A DNA stretch of 64,000 nucleotides from Podocnemis expansa (GCA_007922195.1 ML682092.1:1570120-1634119), one strand, 5' to 3'. Counted from the stretch's first letter, positions 11,281 through 22,320 are shown. A program made the numbers and translations. The notes: generated by a model not told the origin, from the letters alone.

Positions 11281-11455
11281 ATTCTTCTTCAAGCGCTGCT
11301 CGGAGGCATTCAGTAATAGGTGTCTCCATGCCAGAGCGCCAAATTGGTGAGGAAAACTTTTGTCCCAGCCTGTCAGGAGAGGGTAGGCGGCCTCCGCCCC
11401 TCACGCCACCCGCAGCTATATATACGGCAGCCTCCCGACCCCTCCTCAGTTTCAT
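11281..11455 (+). promoter_or_regulatory. DIRS left terminal repeat and TATA promoter
   Basis: The terminal arm TTCTTCAAGCGCTGCTCGG is followed by GCATTCAGTAATAGGTGTC, then a segment shared with 58,213-58,345, then TATATATA at 11,417-11,424. The initiator region follows, ending in TCCTCAGTTTC. The same arm, GTAATAGGTGTC junction and TATA box recur in inverted orientation in the right terminal unit. This is expected of DIRS elements, whose termini are inverted. Confidence 0.7.
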
Positions 11456-11590
11456 TTCTTCCACCTTGTGCATCGGATCTGGAACGTCCACTCCTTGGGA
11501 ACACAAGCAGCCTGTCCTTTCATAAGCTTTTTGCCAAACTGGGAGCAACTCTTTGTGGACATAGTTCCACCGCAGGAGCCTTCCATCATC

Positions 11591-13430
11591 ATGCCAGAAG
11601 ACCATTCACCACTAGATATGCCAGAGTTCAAACCCTGCTCCGAGTGTGGCAAGGCCTTCCCCTGGGACAATCCCCACGGGAAATGCCTATGGTGCCTAGG
11701 CACAGACCACCTAGTCTCAGCCTGTTCACTATGTCTCTCCTTTAAACCTAGGACCATCAAGGAGAGGGAACAATGGCACCATGCCCTAGCCTCAGAGCAG
11801 GCTCGGCACTGTCCGCCCAAGGCTTCGGGTTCCCGCCCAGTGCTGAGACCTAGCTTGGCACTGGAGCCCTGGTGGCACTGTACCACCGGTGTCCGCCGCT
11901 GCACAACTTTGGTGCCGACGCCAGCACCTTGGTGCCAACCTGGCACCCTGGCACCATTCGAGGTCACCCCCGGCACCCCAGCATAGCCCAGTACCGCCAG
12001 CACCCAGATCACCCTGGCACCAATCACCTGCTTCTCCGGTACCATTGGCCTGGTACAGTCTGGCATCACCAGTGTCGAGTTCACCCCGGCACCAGCCATA
12101 ATCACCCTCAGCACCACAGACTCAGTACACCCCTGTACCGACAGAGCACGAGCCCTCCCAACCAGGCAGTCCCTCTTCCCCAGGAGAGGTCTCACCATGG
12201 GCCCGTTCAGAGTCACTCCTCGTGCCAACAACTCCTGAAGCAGTGGAGGCCGCTCAAGCCTCCTTCTGCTCCCCACACCACCTGCCCCAATCCCAGCTAG
12301 AAGGGGCAAACCGGCCTTCACTTCTGAGGCCTGGGTCCATCGTGGGCGTCACTCACCTTCACCATACAGCTCTCCGTCTTCCACTCCATGGGGCCCTGGT
12401 ACCGTAGGACCATCCCCACAGCAACACATCACCTTGCCATCGCTGTTACCACCCCTGGAGTCTCGTACTCCTTTCCCCGCTCTCAGCCTGGAGAAGGGGC
12501 CATCGAGGGGCTCCAAGTGACCTTGGTGCTGCACTTCAGCACTGTAGCCATTCCGCTTCCACCCACAGCAATGGTCCCCCCGGGAGACTCCCTGTCCTTC
12601 ACAACGAGCTCCCGGTATCGCTCTCTCCCCAGTACCAGGCTCCTATAAGGGGAACCTATTGGCACACTTTGATTTGCTGCGCCGGGCTACGGCCCATTTA
12701 GGGATGGAGGTACAACCCTTCAGTCTCCCTCTGGATACCCGCTTTGGGCCTGCCTTTGTCTCAGCAGAACCCAACAGTCCTGTTCCACCTGAGTGTCTGG
12801 GACCTCACATCCTCCCAGTGGCAGAGTTGAAGCTCTATTGCCTCGTTTTCCGACACGGTGAGTGTTAAGTAGTGGGTCCCTGAGCCAGGCTTCCCTTCTC
12901 TCACCGATCACCTGGTCCCCCCGAGGGACATGGTACAAATGGCGCTAGGCCCACGTGAGCCCCCTAGCGACCCCCTCCCATCTTCCAGGGAAGCCAGGGA
13001 ACTAGACTTCTTGGGCCGTAAGGTATACTCCTCCTCGGCCTTCCAGCTACAAGTGGCAAATAACCAAGCCCTGACCAGCAGATATTTCTTGGACATGTGG
13101 GAGTCGGTCATGAAATTCCAATGCTTGGTCCCACCAGAGGCTAGAGAAGAGTATGATGCATTCCTAGAGGAAGGTCAGATAATCTCCCAGGACCTCCTCC
13201 TCTCGGCCCGTGATGTGGTGGATATGGCCACCCACACTATGGCCTCGGCGGTAACTATGCGCTGAGTAGCCTGGCTCTTGGAGGCTAAGGTGCCCCCTAC
13301 TGCTCAACAGGCAGTTCTTGACCTGCCTTTTGGAGGGGACACCTTGTTCCCGCCAGAAACCCTTTCGGTGGTGAGCACTGCGTGGGACCCCAGGGGTGAG
13401 GCCAAATACTTCGGCATCCTCCCTCCTGGG
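11591..13430 (+). pseudogene. DIRS gag-like gene, frameshifted
   Basis: The frame from the ATG at 11,591 carries a cysteine/histidine cluster with spacing C-x2-C-x9-H-x2-C-x2-C-x4-H-x4-C-x2-C within its first 50 residues. The pattern includes HGKCLWCLGTDH and CSLCLSF, characteristic of DIRS gag N-termini. That frame stops at 11,986 (TAG). A different frame at 12,930-13,265 holds the second conserved block: DFLGRKVYSSSAFQLQVAN, then ANNQALTSRYFLDMWESVM, then an alpha-helical segment ending in MASAVTMR before TGA. A third short block (LDLPFGGDTLFPPET, about 13,318-13,362) resembles the end of the same domain. Between the blocks lies Ser/Pro/His-rich sequence. At least one frameshift and two stops make it non-functional. 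Confidence 0.72.
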
Positions 13431-14758
13431 CCCTTTCCTGCCCCATAAACCCCTTGGGGTAATGCCTTTCCCCTCCAATGCCACTTCTCTCATCATCGTG
13501 GGGATAGAGACGAACCTTCCCCACCCCCCGGCATCCTGTTGCAGAGGTGCTGAGACCTCTCCATGCTCTCACCTGTAAGGAAGGGGCTGGCTCATTTGGC
13601 CGCCCACCCACTCTCAAGACATCCAAGATACAGAAAGACTTTAGTGCACTGGCAAGGCCCATCTGGCTGCCACCCCATTCTCTAGATATCCGGGAGGCAA
13701 TAAGACTCCAGTGCACCCTCAGAGTGGGCAGCTGGTGTCCTTTCCAGGGCATTGGGACTTAGCAGGACCTTTTCGTCCTCTCTCGATACTGCGAACTCGG
13801 GCACACTAATTCTGGCCGTGTACTTTCCCCAACCTCGGGGAACGTGTGCCATATCAACCAAAACCCATGCCCATCAGTACATCTATACCGAGGTCTACTC
13901 CTAGACATCCTAGACGTTACTCTGGCATTTATGGTAGATCTGCCCCTCCCATCCCTCTTCCAGGTACCCCTCAACCGACAACCCCTCTGCCAGTAAGCAA
14001 CAGGACAGGTTTTGACAGGAACAAGAAGTGCGTCTCATAGGAGCCCCAGTCACTGCTGCAGAGGCTCCGACACGTGCAGTCACAGCCCTCTAAGGATGCA
14101 GAACCACTCCTGCTTACCCAAAGACCCTACATAAGGTAGGATACGCGCTCGTTCCTGGGTCAGGGAGGGTACCCCTCCCCTCGCTAACCTACCATTGACA
14201 TGCTGGCTAGACCAGCTCGACTGAGGCTCTTGGCACCCCTGTGCTAGACGAGAACCTGCACCACCCCAACCACCAAACAGGACACTTCTCTCATCATTAC
14301 AACGGTCCTTAGCCTCCAGGGAAGGCCAAGGCAGGGCGGTCCAACCCCTGTCACCCTATATTCCCCCCTTCTAGTGGAATCTGAGGCCTTGCAACAGACC
14401 TTTTCCCTTGCGGGCAACCTTGGCTGGTACCAGGACAGCCTATTCTGGGAGTTCCTGCGCTGGGCCCACCCTTCCAGAAGTGGGGTAAGCGCTTCTCACA
14501 CACTCCCCTCTTTCCCCTTTTCACTCTCTAAGCAAAGACCTAGCATACCTGACCCAGAAGTTCCAGATCAGGGAACTCAAGGGATAGGAGTCAACACCGC
14601 ATTTATCCTTGGTGAGGAACAGCAGTCAGAGTACCTATCCTGGGCCTCCCACATCAGAGCCCGCCCTTTTCTGCGGTGTCAGCCCCTACATAGCTGGTAC
14701 AATACCACAATCCAGGCATGAAAGCCCCTCCACTGAGTTGCTAGTGCCTTCTGACTCT
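13431..14758 (+). other. DIRS interior, coding content not recognisable
   Basis: The stretch lies between the gag remnant and the SINE insertion and is in the position of the gag C-terminus and the start of the pol region. Open frames are short (up to 115 codons). None shows the reverse transcriptase LDLKDAYFH-type or YLDDW-type motifs. It may contain non-DIRS insertions. Confidence 0.4.
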
Positions 14759-14882
14759 AGCCCTGCAAATAGTGTAGTGGCTAGCCCCTCTGCTTAACAT
14801 GCAGAAGGTCCTGGGCTCAAGCCCCAGAGGGTTAGACTTGATGATCTCACGAGGTCCATTCCAACCCTATGGTTCTATTCTA
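14759..14882 (+). mobile_element. tRNA-Val-derived SINE with CR1-type 3' tail
   Basis: The head reads TAGTGTAGTGGCTAGC, followed by CTGC-TTAACAT-GCAG and GGTCCTGGGCTCAAGCC. It can be laid on tRNA-Val: A box TAGTGGCTAGC, an anticodon arm with four-pair stem and seven-base loop whose middle is AAC, and a B box GGGCTCAAGCC. The 3' part (GACTTGATGATCTCACGAGG, TTCCAACCCTATGGTTCT) is the conserved CR1 tail, so CR1 enzymes probably moved it. A second copy in the opposite orientation is at 23,241-23,368. Confidence 0.8.
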
Positions 14883-15244
14883 GATAGATTGATAATCAGT
14901 ACCCCCCTTGTCCTTCAGTGGTATATATCCTGGCAGAGGGCTCTGCCCTTTAGGCATGTGCCAGCCTGCTACCCTGGGGATCTAAGTCCAAATTGTAAGC
15001 TACCTCATGTTAGCTTGGCAAAGGCCTTACTGCAACCATTTTCCCTCATAATCATAGAAACATAGGGTTGGAAGGGACCTCATAGGTCATCTAGTCCAAC
15101 CTCCTGCCAGAGGCAGGACCACTCCCACTAAGCCATCCCATTCATGGTTTTGTCCAGCTGGGCCTTGAACACCTCCAAAGATGGAGGTTCCACCACCTCC
15201 CTCGGCAGCTCATTCCAATGCTTCACCACTCACCTAGTAAAAAA

Positions 15245-18030
15245 GTTTTTTCTAATATCCAGCCTCGGCCTCCCTAACAGCAACTTGAGACCATTGCTGC
15301 TCATTCTGTCCTCTGTTATTACCGAGAACAGTCGAGCTCCATCTTCCTTGGAGTATCCCTTCAACTAGTTGAAGGTTGCTATCAAATCCCCCCTCAATCT
15401 TCTCTTCTGCAGACTAAATAAGCCTAATGCTTTCAGTCTTTCCTCATAGGGCTTGTGCTCCAGCCCTTTAATCATTTTGGTTGCCCTCCACTGGACTCTC
15501 TCTAGCATGTCCCTGTCCTTTTTGTAGTGGGGAGATCAAAACTGAACACAGTATTCTAGATGTGGCCTCACCAGTGCAGAATAGAGGGGAATGATCACAT
15601 CCCTTGATCTGCTGGTAACACTTCTTTTGATGCAGCCCAGTATGCCATTGGCCTTTTTGGCAGCAAGAGCACACTGCTGACTCGTATCTAGCTTCCCATC
15701 CACCATGACCCCCAGGTCCTTTTCTACACTGCTGCTACTTAGCTGAATGTTTCCCAGCCTGTAGCGGTGCATGGGGATTTTCCGTCCCAAGTGCAGGATT
15801 TTACACTTGTCCTTATTGAACCTCATAAGATTTCTATTGGCCCACTGTTCCAATTTATCTAGGTCTCCCTGAATCCTGTCCTTGCCCTCCAATGTGTCTA
15901 CTGGTCCCCCCAGCTTGGTGTCATCCGCAAACTTACTGAGAATGCAGTCTATTCCATCATCCTGATCATTGATGAAAATGTTGAACAGAACCGGCCCCAG
16001 GACCGACCCCTGGGGCACACCACTTGTGACTGGCTGCCACCTAGACATGGAACCATTGATTCCTACACGCTGAAACCATTGATCTAGCCAGGTTTCTATC
16101 CACCCTATAGTCCACCTATCCGACCCATACTTCCTTAATTTGCCAATGAGAATGCTGTGGGAAACTGTATCAAAAGCCTTGCTAAAATCAAGGTATATTA
16201 CATCAGCGGTTCTTCCTGCATGCAGAAAACCAGTCATCTGATCATAGAAGGAAATGAGATTGGTCAGGCATGATTTACCCTTGGTAAATCCATGCTGACT
16301 CTTCCTGATCACTTTATTTTCCTCTAAGTGTTTGAGGATGGATTCTTTGAGAATCTGCTCCATAATTTTTCCAGGGATTGAGGTGAGGCTGACTGGTCTG
16401 TAATTTCCCGGATCCTCCTTTTTCCCTTTCTTGAAAATAGGCACTGCCTTTGCTTTTTTCCAATCCTCTGGCACCTCCCCCGTTCTCCATGAGTTTTGAA
16501 AGATAACAGCCAGCGGTGCTGCTATCTCATCGGCCAATTCCCTTAGCACCCTTGGATGCAGTTCATCCAACCCTATGGACTTGTGCGCATCCAGCTGCTT
16601 TAAGCAGTCCCTAACCTGACCTTTCATCACCAAGGGCCTCTTTTCTTCTCTCCAATCTGCCATACCCATGGTAGTGGGCTGGGAGCTGACCCTGCCTGTG
16701 AAAACTGAAGCAAAAAAAGCATTGAGCACTTTGGCTTTTTCCTCATCTTCTCTCACAAGGATGCCTGCCCTATTCAGCAAGGGACCTACACCATCCCCGA
16801 TCCTCTTCTTGTTATTAACATACTTGTAGAACCCCTTCTTGTTATCCTTTACATCCCTCACTAGCCGCAACTCCATTTGTCCTTTGGCCTTTTTGATTTT
16901 ATCCCTGCAGTCCCTAGCAATATCTTTATATGTCTCCTTGGTCATCTGACCAAGCTTCCACTTCCTGTAAGCTTCCTTTTTATGTTTAAGCTCAGAGCAG
17001 AGTTCTCTGCTAAGCCATTCTGGCTGCCTCACATGTTTATTCTTTCTCCTAATTGGAATGGCAACTTCCTGTGCCCTTAGCAGGGTTTCTTTAAAATATA
17101 ACCAGCTTTCTTGGACTCCTTTCCCCTTCAGATTAGCTTCCCAAGGGATCCTGCCCATCAGTTCCCTGAGGGAGCCAAAATCTGCTTTTTTGAAGTCCAG
17201 GGTTTTTGTTTTGCTTCTTTCCTGCCTTCCTTTAATCAGCAACCTGAACTCAACCATGTCATGGTCACTACTGCCTACTTTGCCATTTACCTTCCCTGTT
17301 TGCGAGCAGCAGGTTGAGAGGTACAAGGCCCCTAGTTGGTTCCTCCAGCATTTGTAGCAGAAAGTTTTCCCCAACACCCTCTAAAAATTTCCTGGATTGC
17401 CCATGCACTGCTGTATTGGCCTCCCAGCAGATGTCAGGGTAGTTGAAGTCCCCCATGAGCACCAGGGCTTGTGATCTAGAAGCTTCCGCTAGTTCTCCAT
17501 AAAACACCTCGTCCACCTCCTGCTTCTGGTCTGGTGGTCTATAGCAGACACCCACCACAACATCCCCCTTGTTGCTTTCCCCTCTCAATGTAACCCACAG
17601 ACTTTCTATTGGTACGCTTCCACTTCCATAATGGAGCTCTGAGCAGTCATAGAGCTCTTTTACATATAGTGCTACTTCCTCCCCCTCTTCTTCCCTGCCT
17701 GTCTTTCCTGACCAGTTTATACCCATCCATGGCGGAGCTCCAGTCGTGTAGACAATCCCACCACGTCTCCGTTATTCCTATGATATCATAGTTCCTTGTC
17801 TGCGCTAGTACTACCAATTCTTCCTGCTTATTTCCCAGGCTCCTCGCATTAGTGTATAGGCACCTAAGATACCTGGCCGTTTGCCCTACTTTGTCATTTT
17901 GATTTCCAATTCTATTGCATAAACCTCCTTGTATTTTTTCTTGGAGTTCTCCTCCCCCATTCTCCTCACGTATTGGGGCTTCAGTAGAACACTTAAGACA
18001 ATTATTTGACCCCCCCCCCCCATGTTCCAA
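15245..18030 (-). pseudogene. CR1 ORF2: endonuclease and reverse transcriptase, broken
   Basis: The N-terminal part (18,030 down to about 17,690) holds endonuclease strands YTNARSLGNKQEEL and [10 protein letters not shown]. The next frame (17,726-17,268) holds GVCYRPPDQ and [12 protein letters not shown]. The third frame (17,377-15,536, 613 codons) begins in the endonuclease SSDHDMVEF motif. It carries the reverse transcriptase motifs [32 protein letters not shown] and [11 protein letters not shown]. Two frameshifts (near 17,700 in a G-rich run and near 17,330) and two in-frame stops (TGA at 15,536-15,538, TAG at 15,365-15,367, each at a normally aromatic codon) inactivate it. After the stops the frame continues with family sequence ([20 protein letters not shown]). 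Confidence 0.9.
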
Positions 18031-18148
18031 CTACCTTCTCTTTTATTGCTGGTGCTACAGTCTCAGCACCCCCCAAGTTCCATCCCTTTCCCCAGATCAC
18101 CCACATTGTCACTTACCTGTGAGCTTTGGTCTCCTTCCCCCGTTGAAC

Positions 18149-18388
18149 CTAGTTTAAAGCCCTCCTCACTAGGTCAGCCAGTCTGTGCCCAAATACACTC
18201 TTCCCCTTCCTGGACAGGTGAAGGCCATCTCTGCCTATCAGTTCTCTGTCCTGAAACAGAACTCCATGGTCAAGGAAGCCAAATCCCTCCTGACCACACC
18301 ATCTTCGCAGCCAGGCATTTACCTCTAGGATGCATCTGTCTCTCCTCAGGCCTCTAGCCTTGACTGGAAGGATCGAGGAGAACACCAA
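18149..18388 (-). pseudogene. CR1 ORF1 C-terminus, esterase-like end
   Basis: The frame encodes VFSSILPVKARG, then NAWLRRWC, GFGFLDH and finally GRDGLHLSRKGKSVFGHRL before its stop. The DGLHLS block corresponds to the last catalytic block (Asp-x-x-His) of the SGNH-type esterase domain known in CR1 ORF1 proteins. Upstream ORF1 is missing through 5' truncation. Its stop lies about 120 bases upstream of the ORF2 frame at 18,030, the normal CR1 order. Confidence 0.75.
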
Positions 18389-18410
18389 GAAGACAGGTCA
18401 AGTCTCCTGT

Positions 18411-19815
18411 TTCTGAAGTACCTAAAATCTCAGAGGCTGATACTTTCCACGAGGAATGCCATCAGGTTTCATCCAGCTGGAAATAACCCTACACATGGGT
18501 TCCCTAAACCCAAGTTACCTCGGTAGTGCTGCATTTGACTCTTTGCAAAGAACTCGACTTCTTGTGTGCTCAGAAGGTGACTCACCCTTCCTATGGCAAC
18601 CGTACTTCTGGGGCAGTTCTGTCTCTACCTGCCCTTGTTCCTGCTACGCATGTAGGTGCAATGTAGCTGCGGCATGGTTCTTCTTCAACGATGCCCTAGG
18701 CACGTGAGATCGTATCCCTGCTACTGGATCTCTGTGAGCCTTTGGCCACCCTGATGGCTTGGCCAAGCAGCAGTTTTGCACTGTTCCCTGCCTCCCCTTC
18801 TTCCCTCTTCATATACCCCTGTCATCTGGGCAATCCACGTGATGCTGGAACTCCACAGGATTACAGGCCAAATGATGGGCCCTCTCCGTGAGCTTGTACG
18901 CTACTGAGGCGCTTATAGATAGCAACCATCTGCACCACCTAAGGCCATCATGCTGCCTTGTGGGTGTTAACGTCCTGGGGACCCCTTCAAAAAAAAACAA
19001 AAACAAAAACGCTAAACCACCCCAGTTTTCGGTCCCATACACCGCTGGAAGTGTGCGCTTGCCCACTAGCTTAGGGTTCCCCAGCTGACATGCAGTGCGC
19101 CGCTCACCGCACCTCTCTTGCCTTCGGGTTTTGGATACTGCTTCGAAGAGCCTTCCTCAGAGCCTTCTTGCTTGAATCCGGGGTTCCCCCTCCCTTTCGC
19201 AATGCATCTATGCCATTTAGCCCAGCCCCCCTCAGGGGCTGGTTGTGACCAGAACAAGGGGTAGCTTCATTCCTCCAGCGTCTGTCTGTGTAGTCCTCAG
19301 CCATCACGGCTAAGCTGCTACCCTTTGGCTCCCGGTTTGGACCAGATGTGCTCTGTTCATGGGATAATTTTCCTTTCTTCCTGTGCGGGTTATGGATATT
19401 ATGGCTAATCCCGTACCCACTGGCCTCCAGCAGCTCCTTACACCTCACGTTGGAAAGTCTTCTGACCAGACACTTATTCTCTGGTCCCTTTCCTTGTGCT
19501 ATACCACCTAGTATAGCAGCCAAGCACAACCCTATGTTGTCATATTGCGTTCTTCATCTTCGCCATGGTGACCTTGGTCTGCCCTGCCCTCACACGCCTG
19601 CCTCAGTGGCATTGGACCTACCCCTAACTTTGGGTTGGCCCACAGTTATTGATTCTTCTGCACCACGCCAGGAGCATAGTTTGCCTCCTGGCTCTGGTTA
19701 GAATCTTGCTCACTGGGCCTCTTCCCATCTGGGGTGTTTTTTTTCTGTGCTGAAGGTGGAAGAGCCAACTCCACATACCATCCATCAGCATGGCTAGTAG
19801 TCACCTATAACTGAA
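18411..19815 (+). mobile_element. DIRS 3' body, continuation after CR1
   Basis: Read on the minus strand, this segment aligns in order with 58,490-59,600. Shared strings include GCATGATGGCCTTAGG (58.9-59.3 kb region), GCACCTACATG, CATGCTGATGGATGG and the CCCAGATGGG block. Orientation relative to the terminal unit is the same in both copies, so this is the 3' part of the element. A-rich tract at 18,987-19,010. No intact open frame. Confidence 0.65.
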
Positions 19816-20143
19816 TGCATCTGAGCAGCACTCGAAGAAGAACGGTGGGTTACTCACCAGTAACTGTCCTTCTTTGAGATGGGTTGCTCGGATCCATTCA
19901 GGTACCTCCCCTCCATCCCCGCACAAGGAGTTGGTGACTCCAAGGGACTGAGGAGGGGTCGGCAGGCAGCCATATATATAGCCATGGGTGGCGCGAGGGA
20001 TGGAGGCCACCTACCCTCTCCTGACAAGCTGGGACAAAAGTTTTCTGACCAATCCGGTGCTCCGGCATGGAGACACCTATTACTGAATGGATCTGAGCAG
20101 CCCCTCTCAAAGAAGGACACTTACTGGTGAGTAACCCACCGGT
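19816..20143 (+). repeat. DIRS right terminal unit, nested palindromes
   Basis: The unit is built from inverted modules. An outer hairpin centred near 19,858 has arms CTGAATGCATCTGAGCAG and CTGCTCGGATCCATTCAG-like sequence around GGTTACTCACCAGTAAC. The segment then runs inverted through a TATA box (TATATATA near 19,973) and the GACAAAAGTTTTCTGACCAAT block. It ends in the inverse module GAATGGATCTGAGCAG...ACTGGTGAGTAACCC at 20,084-20,137. The same unit, inverted, is at 58,149-58,490. Confidence 0.75.
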
Positions 20144-20149
20144 GTCTTC

Positions 20150-20775
20150 AAGTCACTAGAAGCTGACTGAGGAAATGGCAAAGCCATTAGCGATTATCTT
20201 TGTGAACTCATGGAAGATGGGAAAATTCCAGAGGACAGAGAAAGGTCAAATGGTGTGCCCTTCTAGCCAGGAGCCACTGTAGCATCAGCTTGTGGTGCTG
20301 CAGCTTAGGGGCAGTGGGGACGGGGCAGGGAGGGCCAGCCCAGAAGCCAGACCCTGCGCTTTCGCCCCTCCCCTGACCCAGCCACTCCACCCCATAGGGG
20401 CAGAGTGGGCCAGTCCATGGGGCGGACTCTGCTTTCTTGCCCCACCTCTGGGCTGGCCTTCCCTGCCCCTAGGGCAGAACAACCAGCCCAGGGGAGGTGC
20501 AGGAGAGTGGAGCCTGGCCTCTGGGTTGGCCTGCTCCACTCCTGGGCCGACTCTTCCCCTCTCTGAGAGTGGGGCGAACCATCCCAGAGCAGAGGCCAGG
20601 TTTCACACACCACCCAGGGGGCACAAAAGCTGGCTTGGGGCACCACAAACCCTTGAGTTGGCCCTACATCTATAGAAAGGACAACCTGGGGAATCAAGGA
20701 CCAGCCAACTTAACCTCAGTGTCCAGAAAGATACTCAAGCAAATTACCAAGTAACCAATTTGCAAATGTTCGTGA
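20150..20775 (+). mobile_element. LINE reverse-transcriptase fragment interrupted by GC-rich insert
   Basis: The two outer parts (about 20,163-20,265 and 20,655-20,770) read as one CR1/L3-like LINE segment. The first gives ELMEDGKIPEDRE-like sequence and the second gives YRKDNLGN then NLTSVSRKILKQI. They are separated by about 390 GC-rich bases (20,266-20,654) that I cannot place. The insert is probably a short transposon; I found no clear target duplication. Confidence 0.55.
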
Positions 20776-21605
20776 CTCATTGTATTGATTTTATGGCCGC
20801 CCCTCCCGGGCCATCACTTAGGTATGTAAGGAATGTTAAGGGGAGCAGATGGCCCCTTGAACTTAACAAGATGGCCATTACCACCCTGAGTGCTCATTGT
20901 TCTGACAGGGCTTGGTGTAGGGGGGCTCTGCCTGACTGCAAGGTCCTGCAAGGTATGACTCATACCACCATTGTTCTCTGCATTCCCTGTAATCAGGTAA
21001 AGGCGGGAAAACCAGCTTAAAAGCTCTGGTCTTGGGGGGCTCAGGCAGGAAGGTCCCCAAGACACCCTGCCTGGCCTGATGAACCAGAAGGTGACCTCCT
21101 CCACTCAATGAGTTCTTCCCCGAGTGTACCCCACGTTTAACCTGCAGGCCCGAGTATGAGTCTCTCCTGCCTGTAATGCTGTTGCTGCTGCTGCTGCTGC
21201 TGCTAGGGATGGTAAGAGCCTTCCCTGCAGTTTTCTTTAAAGATTAAAATTACTTCATTTTTCTGGCTGCTGCTTTGAAACTGTTTTTCCCAGCTTTACA
21301 GGCTCGTGTGTATCTTTTGCCTTCTCCTTTCCTTTTGTGTTAAAGGAGCTCCCATGTCCGTAATTACCTGCCGCTACTCTGTATTACTTAGTGTATCTCT
21401 TCCTTCTGAACTGTTTGAACTGGTGTTAAAAGTATCATTGTGTGTTGCAACATTGTATAAAGTTAATTGGTAGCCTTAGTAGTATTAAGTTAGATGGTAA
21501 GATTGTTTCCTTTAGTTTGTAGCCTTTAGAGTCATTTGTTAAGTTGCTTATGCCCTCCCCTCTGTAACTTTCCCAACTTGAATAAAACTTTTTCTTCTTA
21601 AACCT
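20776..21605 (+). mobile_element. Possible solo LTR or unclassified repeat
   Basis: The segment has a promoter-like TTAAAAGC near 21,017, a (CTG)n tract at 21,180-21,204, T-rich sequence, and AATAAA at 21,580 followed by T-rich sequence, an LTR-like layout. I could not define TG...CA ends or a target duplication and know no matching family, so the call is weak. Confidence 0.3.
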
Positions 21606-22012
21606 TTCCTTGTCCCCTCTTTATTTTCCACCTGCCCCTCTTCTGTCTCTAGCCGCTTCTTCTGCTGCCCACAGCCCCTTTCCCCATGGCTTCCCCCAGC
21701 CATCTCTACTCCCTTCTCTAACCACTGCCCGTTGCGGCTTTTCCTCCGGTTTTTCCCCTTTTTGCGGCTGCCCCCGCCGCCGCCCCGCCTGCCCTCCCGG
21801 CTCTCCGCAGCTTTCTGCGGCTACCCCATGGTTCCCGCTCGCTGCCTCCATTTCCCCCCAGCTCGCCCCTTCCCGCAACTCCAGCCCGCTGCCACCGGTT
21901 CCCACGTGGCTCCCACTGCATCCCACGCCCCTCCCCTTTTTTTTTTCTTTCTGTGCCTCCTCACCGCCGCTGCCGGCTTCTCTGCGGCACCCGCCCACTG
22001 CTGCACACCCCC
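21606..22012. other. Pyrimidine-rich low-complexity segment
   Basis: The plus strand is C- and T-rich throughout. This creates long open frames on both strands with Pro/Ser/Leu-rich or Gly/Glu/Arg-rich translations. There is no domain and no start context, so I regard these frames as compositional. Confidence 0.5.
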
Positions 22013-22054
22013 CCATTCAACATGACTTGGACAAAGTAGTGAAATGGTCTAAGG

Positions 22055-22320
22055 CAGGGGTCAGCAACCAAAAGGGGAGAAAAGCAATTCTCCCCGACCA
22101 CCACAACCACAACCGCATGAGCCAGAGCTGGCCCAGCGGCAGCGCCATGGCCCCCAACACTGGTAGGGGGTGTGTGGGTGGCAGGCGCTCCCTCTGTCCC
22201 TCCTTCCAGTGGAAGGATGGAACAGCGGCTGCCCCCCCCCCCCCCGAGCGGCCAGGGGAAAGCTGCAGCTTGCAGAGGCAGGGCCCTGGAATGGCACTGA
22301 GCCTTCGTTGCTGATTCCCA
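22055..22320. mobile_element. hAT-type short element, 266 bp, in CR1
   Basis: The left end is CAGGGGTCAGCAAC and the right end, inverted, is TGGGAATCAGCAAC. Flanks GTCTAAGG (22,047-22,054) and GTCTAATG (22,321-22,328) match in seven of eight bases, and removing the element restores CR1 reading. It contains a C run at 22,231-22,245 and no transposase. Confidence 0.75.

Larger units (their letters stand above)
15048..18410 (-). mobile_element. CR1 LINE, near-complete ORF2, inserted antisense in DIRS
   Basis: The 3' end lies at about 15,048 with the typical tail (minus strand GAGGTCCCTTCCAACCCTAT then TTTCTATGATTAT). The body holds 3' UTR, a nearly full ORF2 and the C-terminal end of ORF1. The 5' end is truncated near 18,410, where DIRS sequence resumes. 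Its long uninterrupted reverse transcriptase frame shows that it is much younger than the old CR1 at 24.1-25.6 kb. Confidence 0.93.
11281..20143 (+). mobile_element. DIRS-type retrotransposon, degenerate, split by SINE and CR1
   Basis: The left end (TTCTTCAAGCGCTGCTCGG), a TATA promoter, a gag remnant, a non-coding 3' body and an inverted terminal unit lie in one orientation over 8.86 kb. Removing the SINE (14,759-14,882) and the antisense CR1 (about 15,048-18,410) leaves about 5.4 kb, a normal DIRS length. The gag homology is to DIRS-type elements of fish, amphibians and turtles. I could not find the expected reverse transcriptase/RNase H or tyrosine recombinase motifs, so these parts are deleted or too decayed. 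The 3' body and end are confirmed by a second copy at 58,149-59,960. Confidence 0.75.

Noticed and set aside
14759..14830. Functional tRNA-Val gene
   Set aside because: The acceptor stem is not formed and CR1-type tail sequence follows; it is a SINE head.
18411..18480. Tyrosine recombinase remnant (FLKYLKSQRLILSTRNAI)
   Set aside because: The resemblance to a DIRS recombinase N-terminus is limited to a few residues and no catalytic motif follows.
21610..22314. 234-codon Pro/Ser-rich frame
   Set aside because: It lies in a low-complexity pyrimidine tract and crosses into CR1 and a hAT element.
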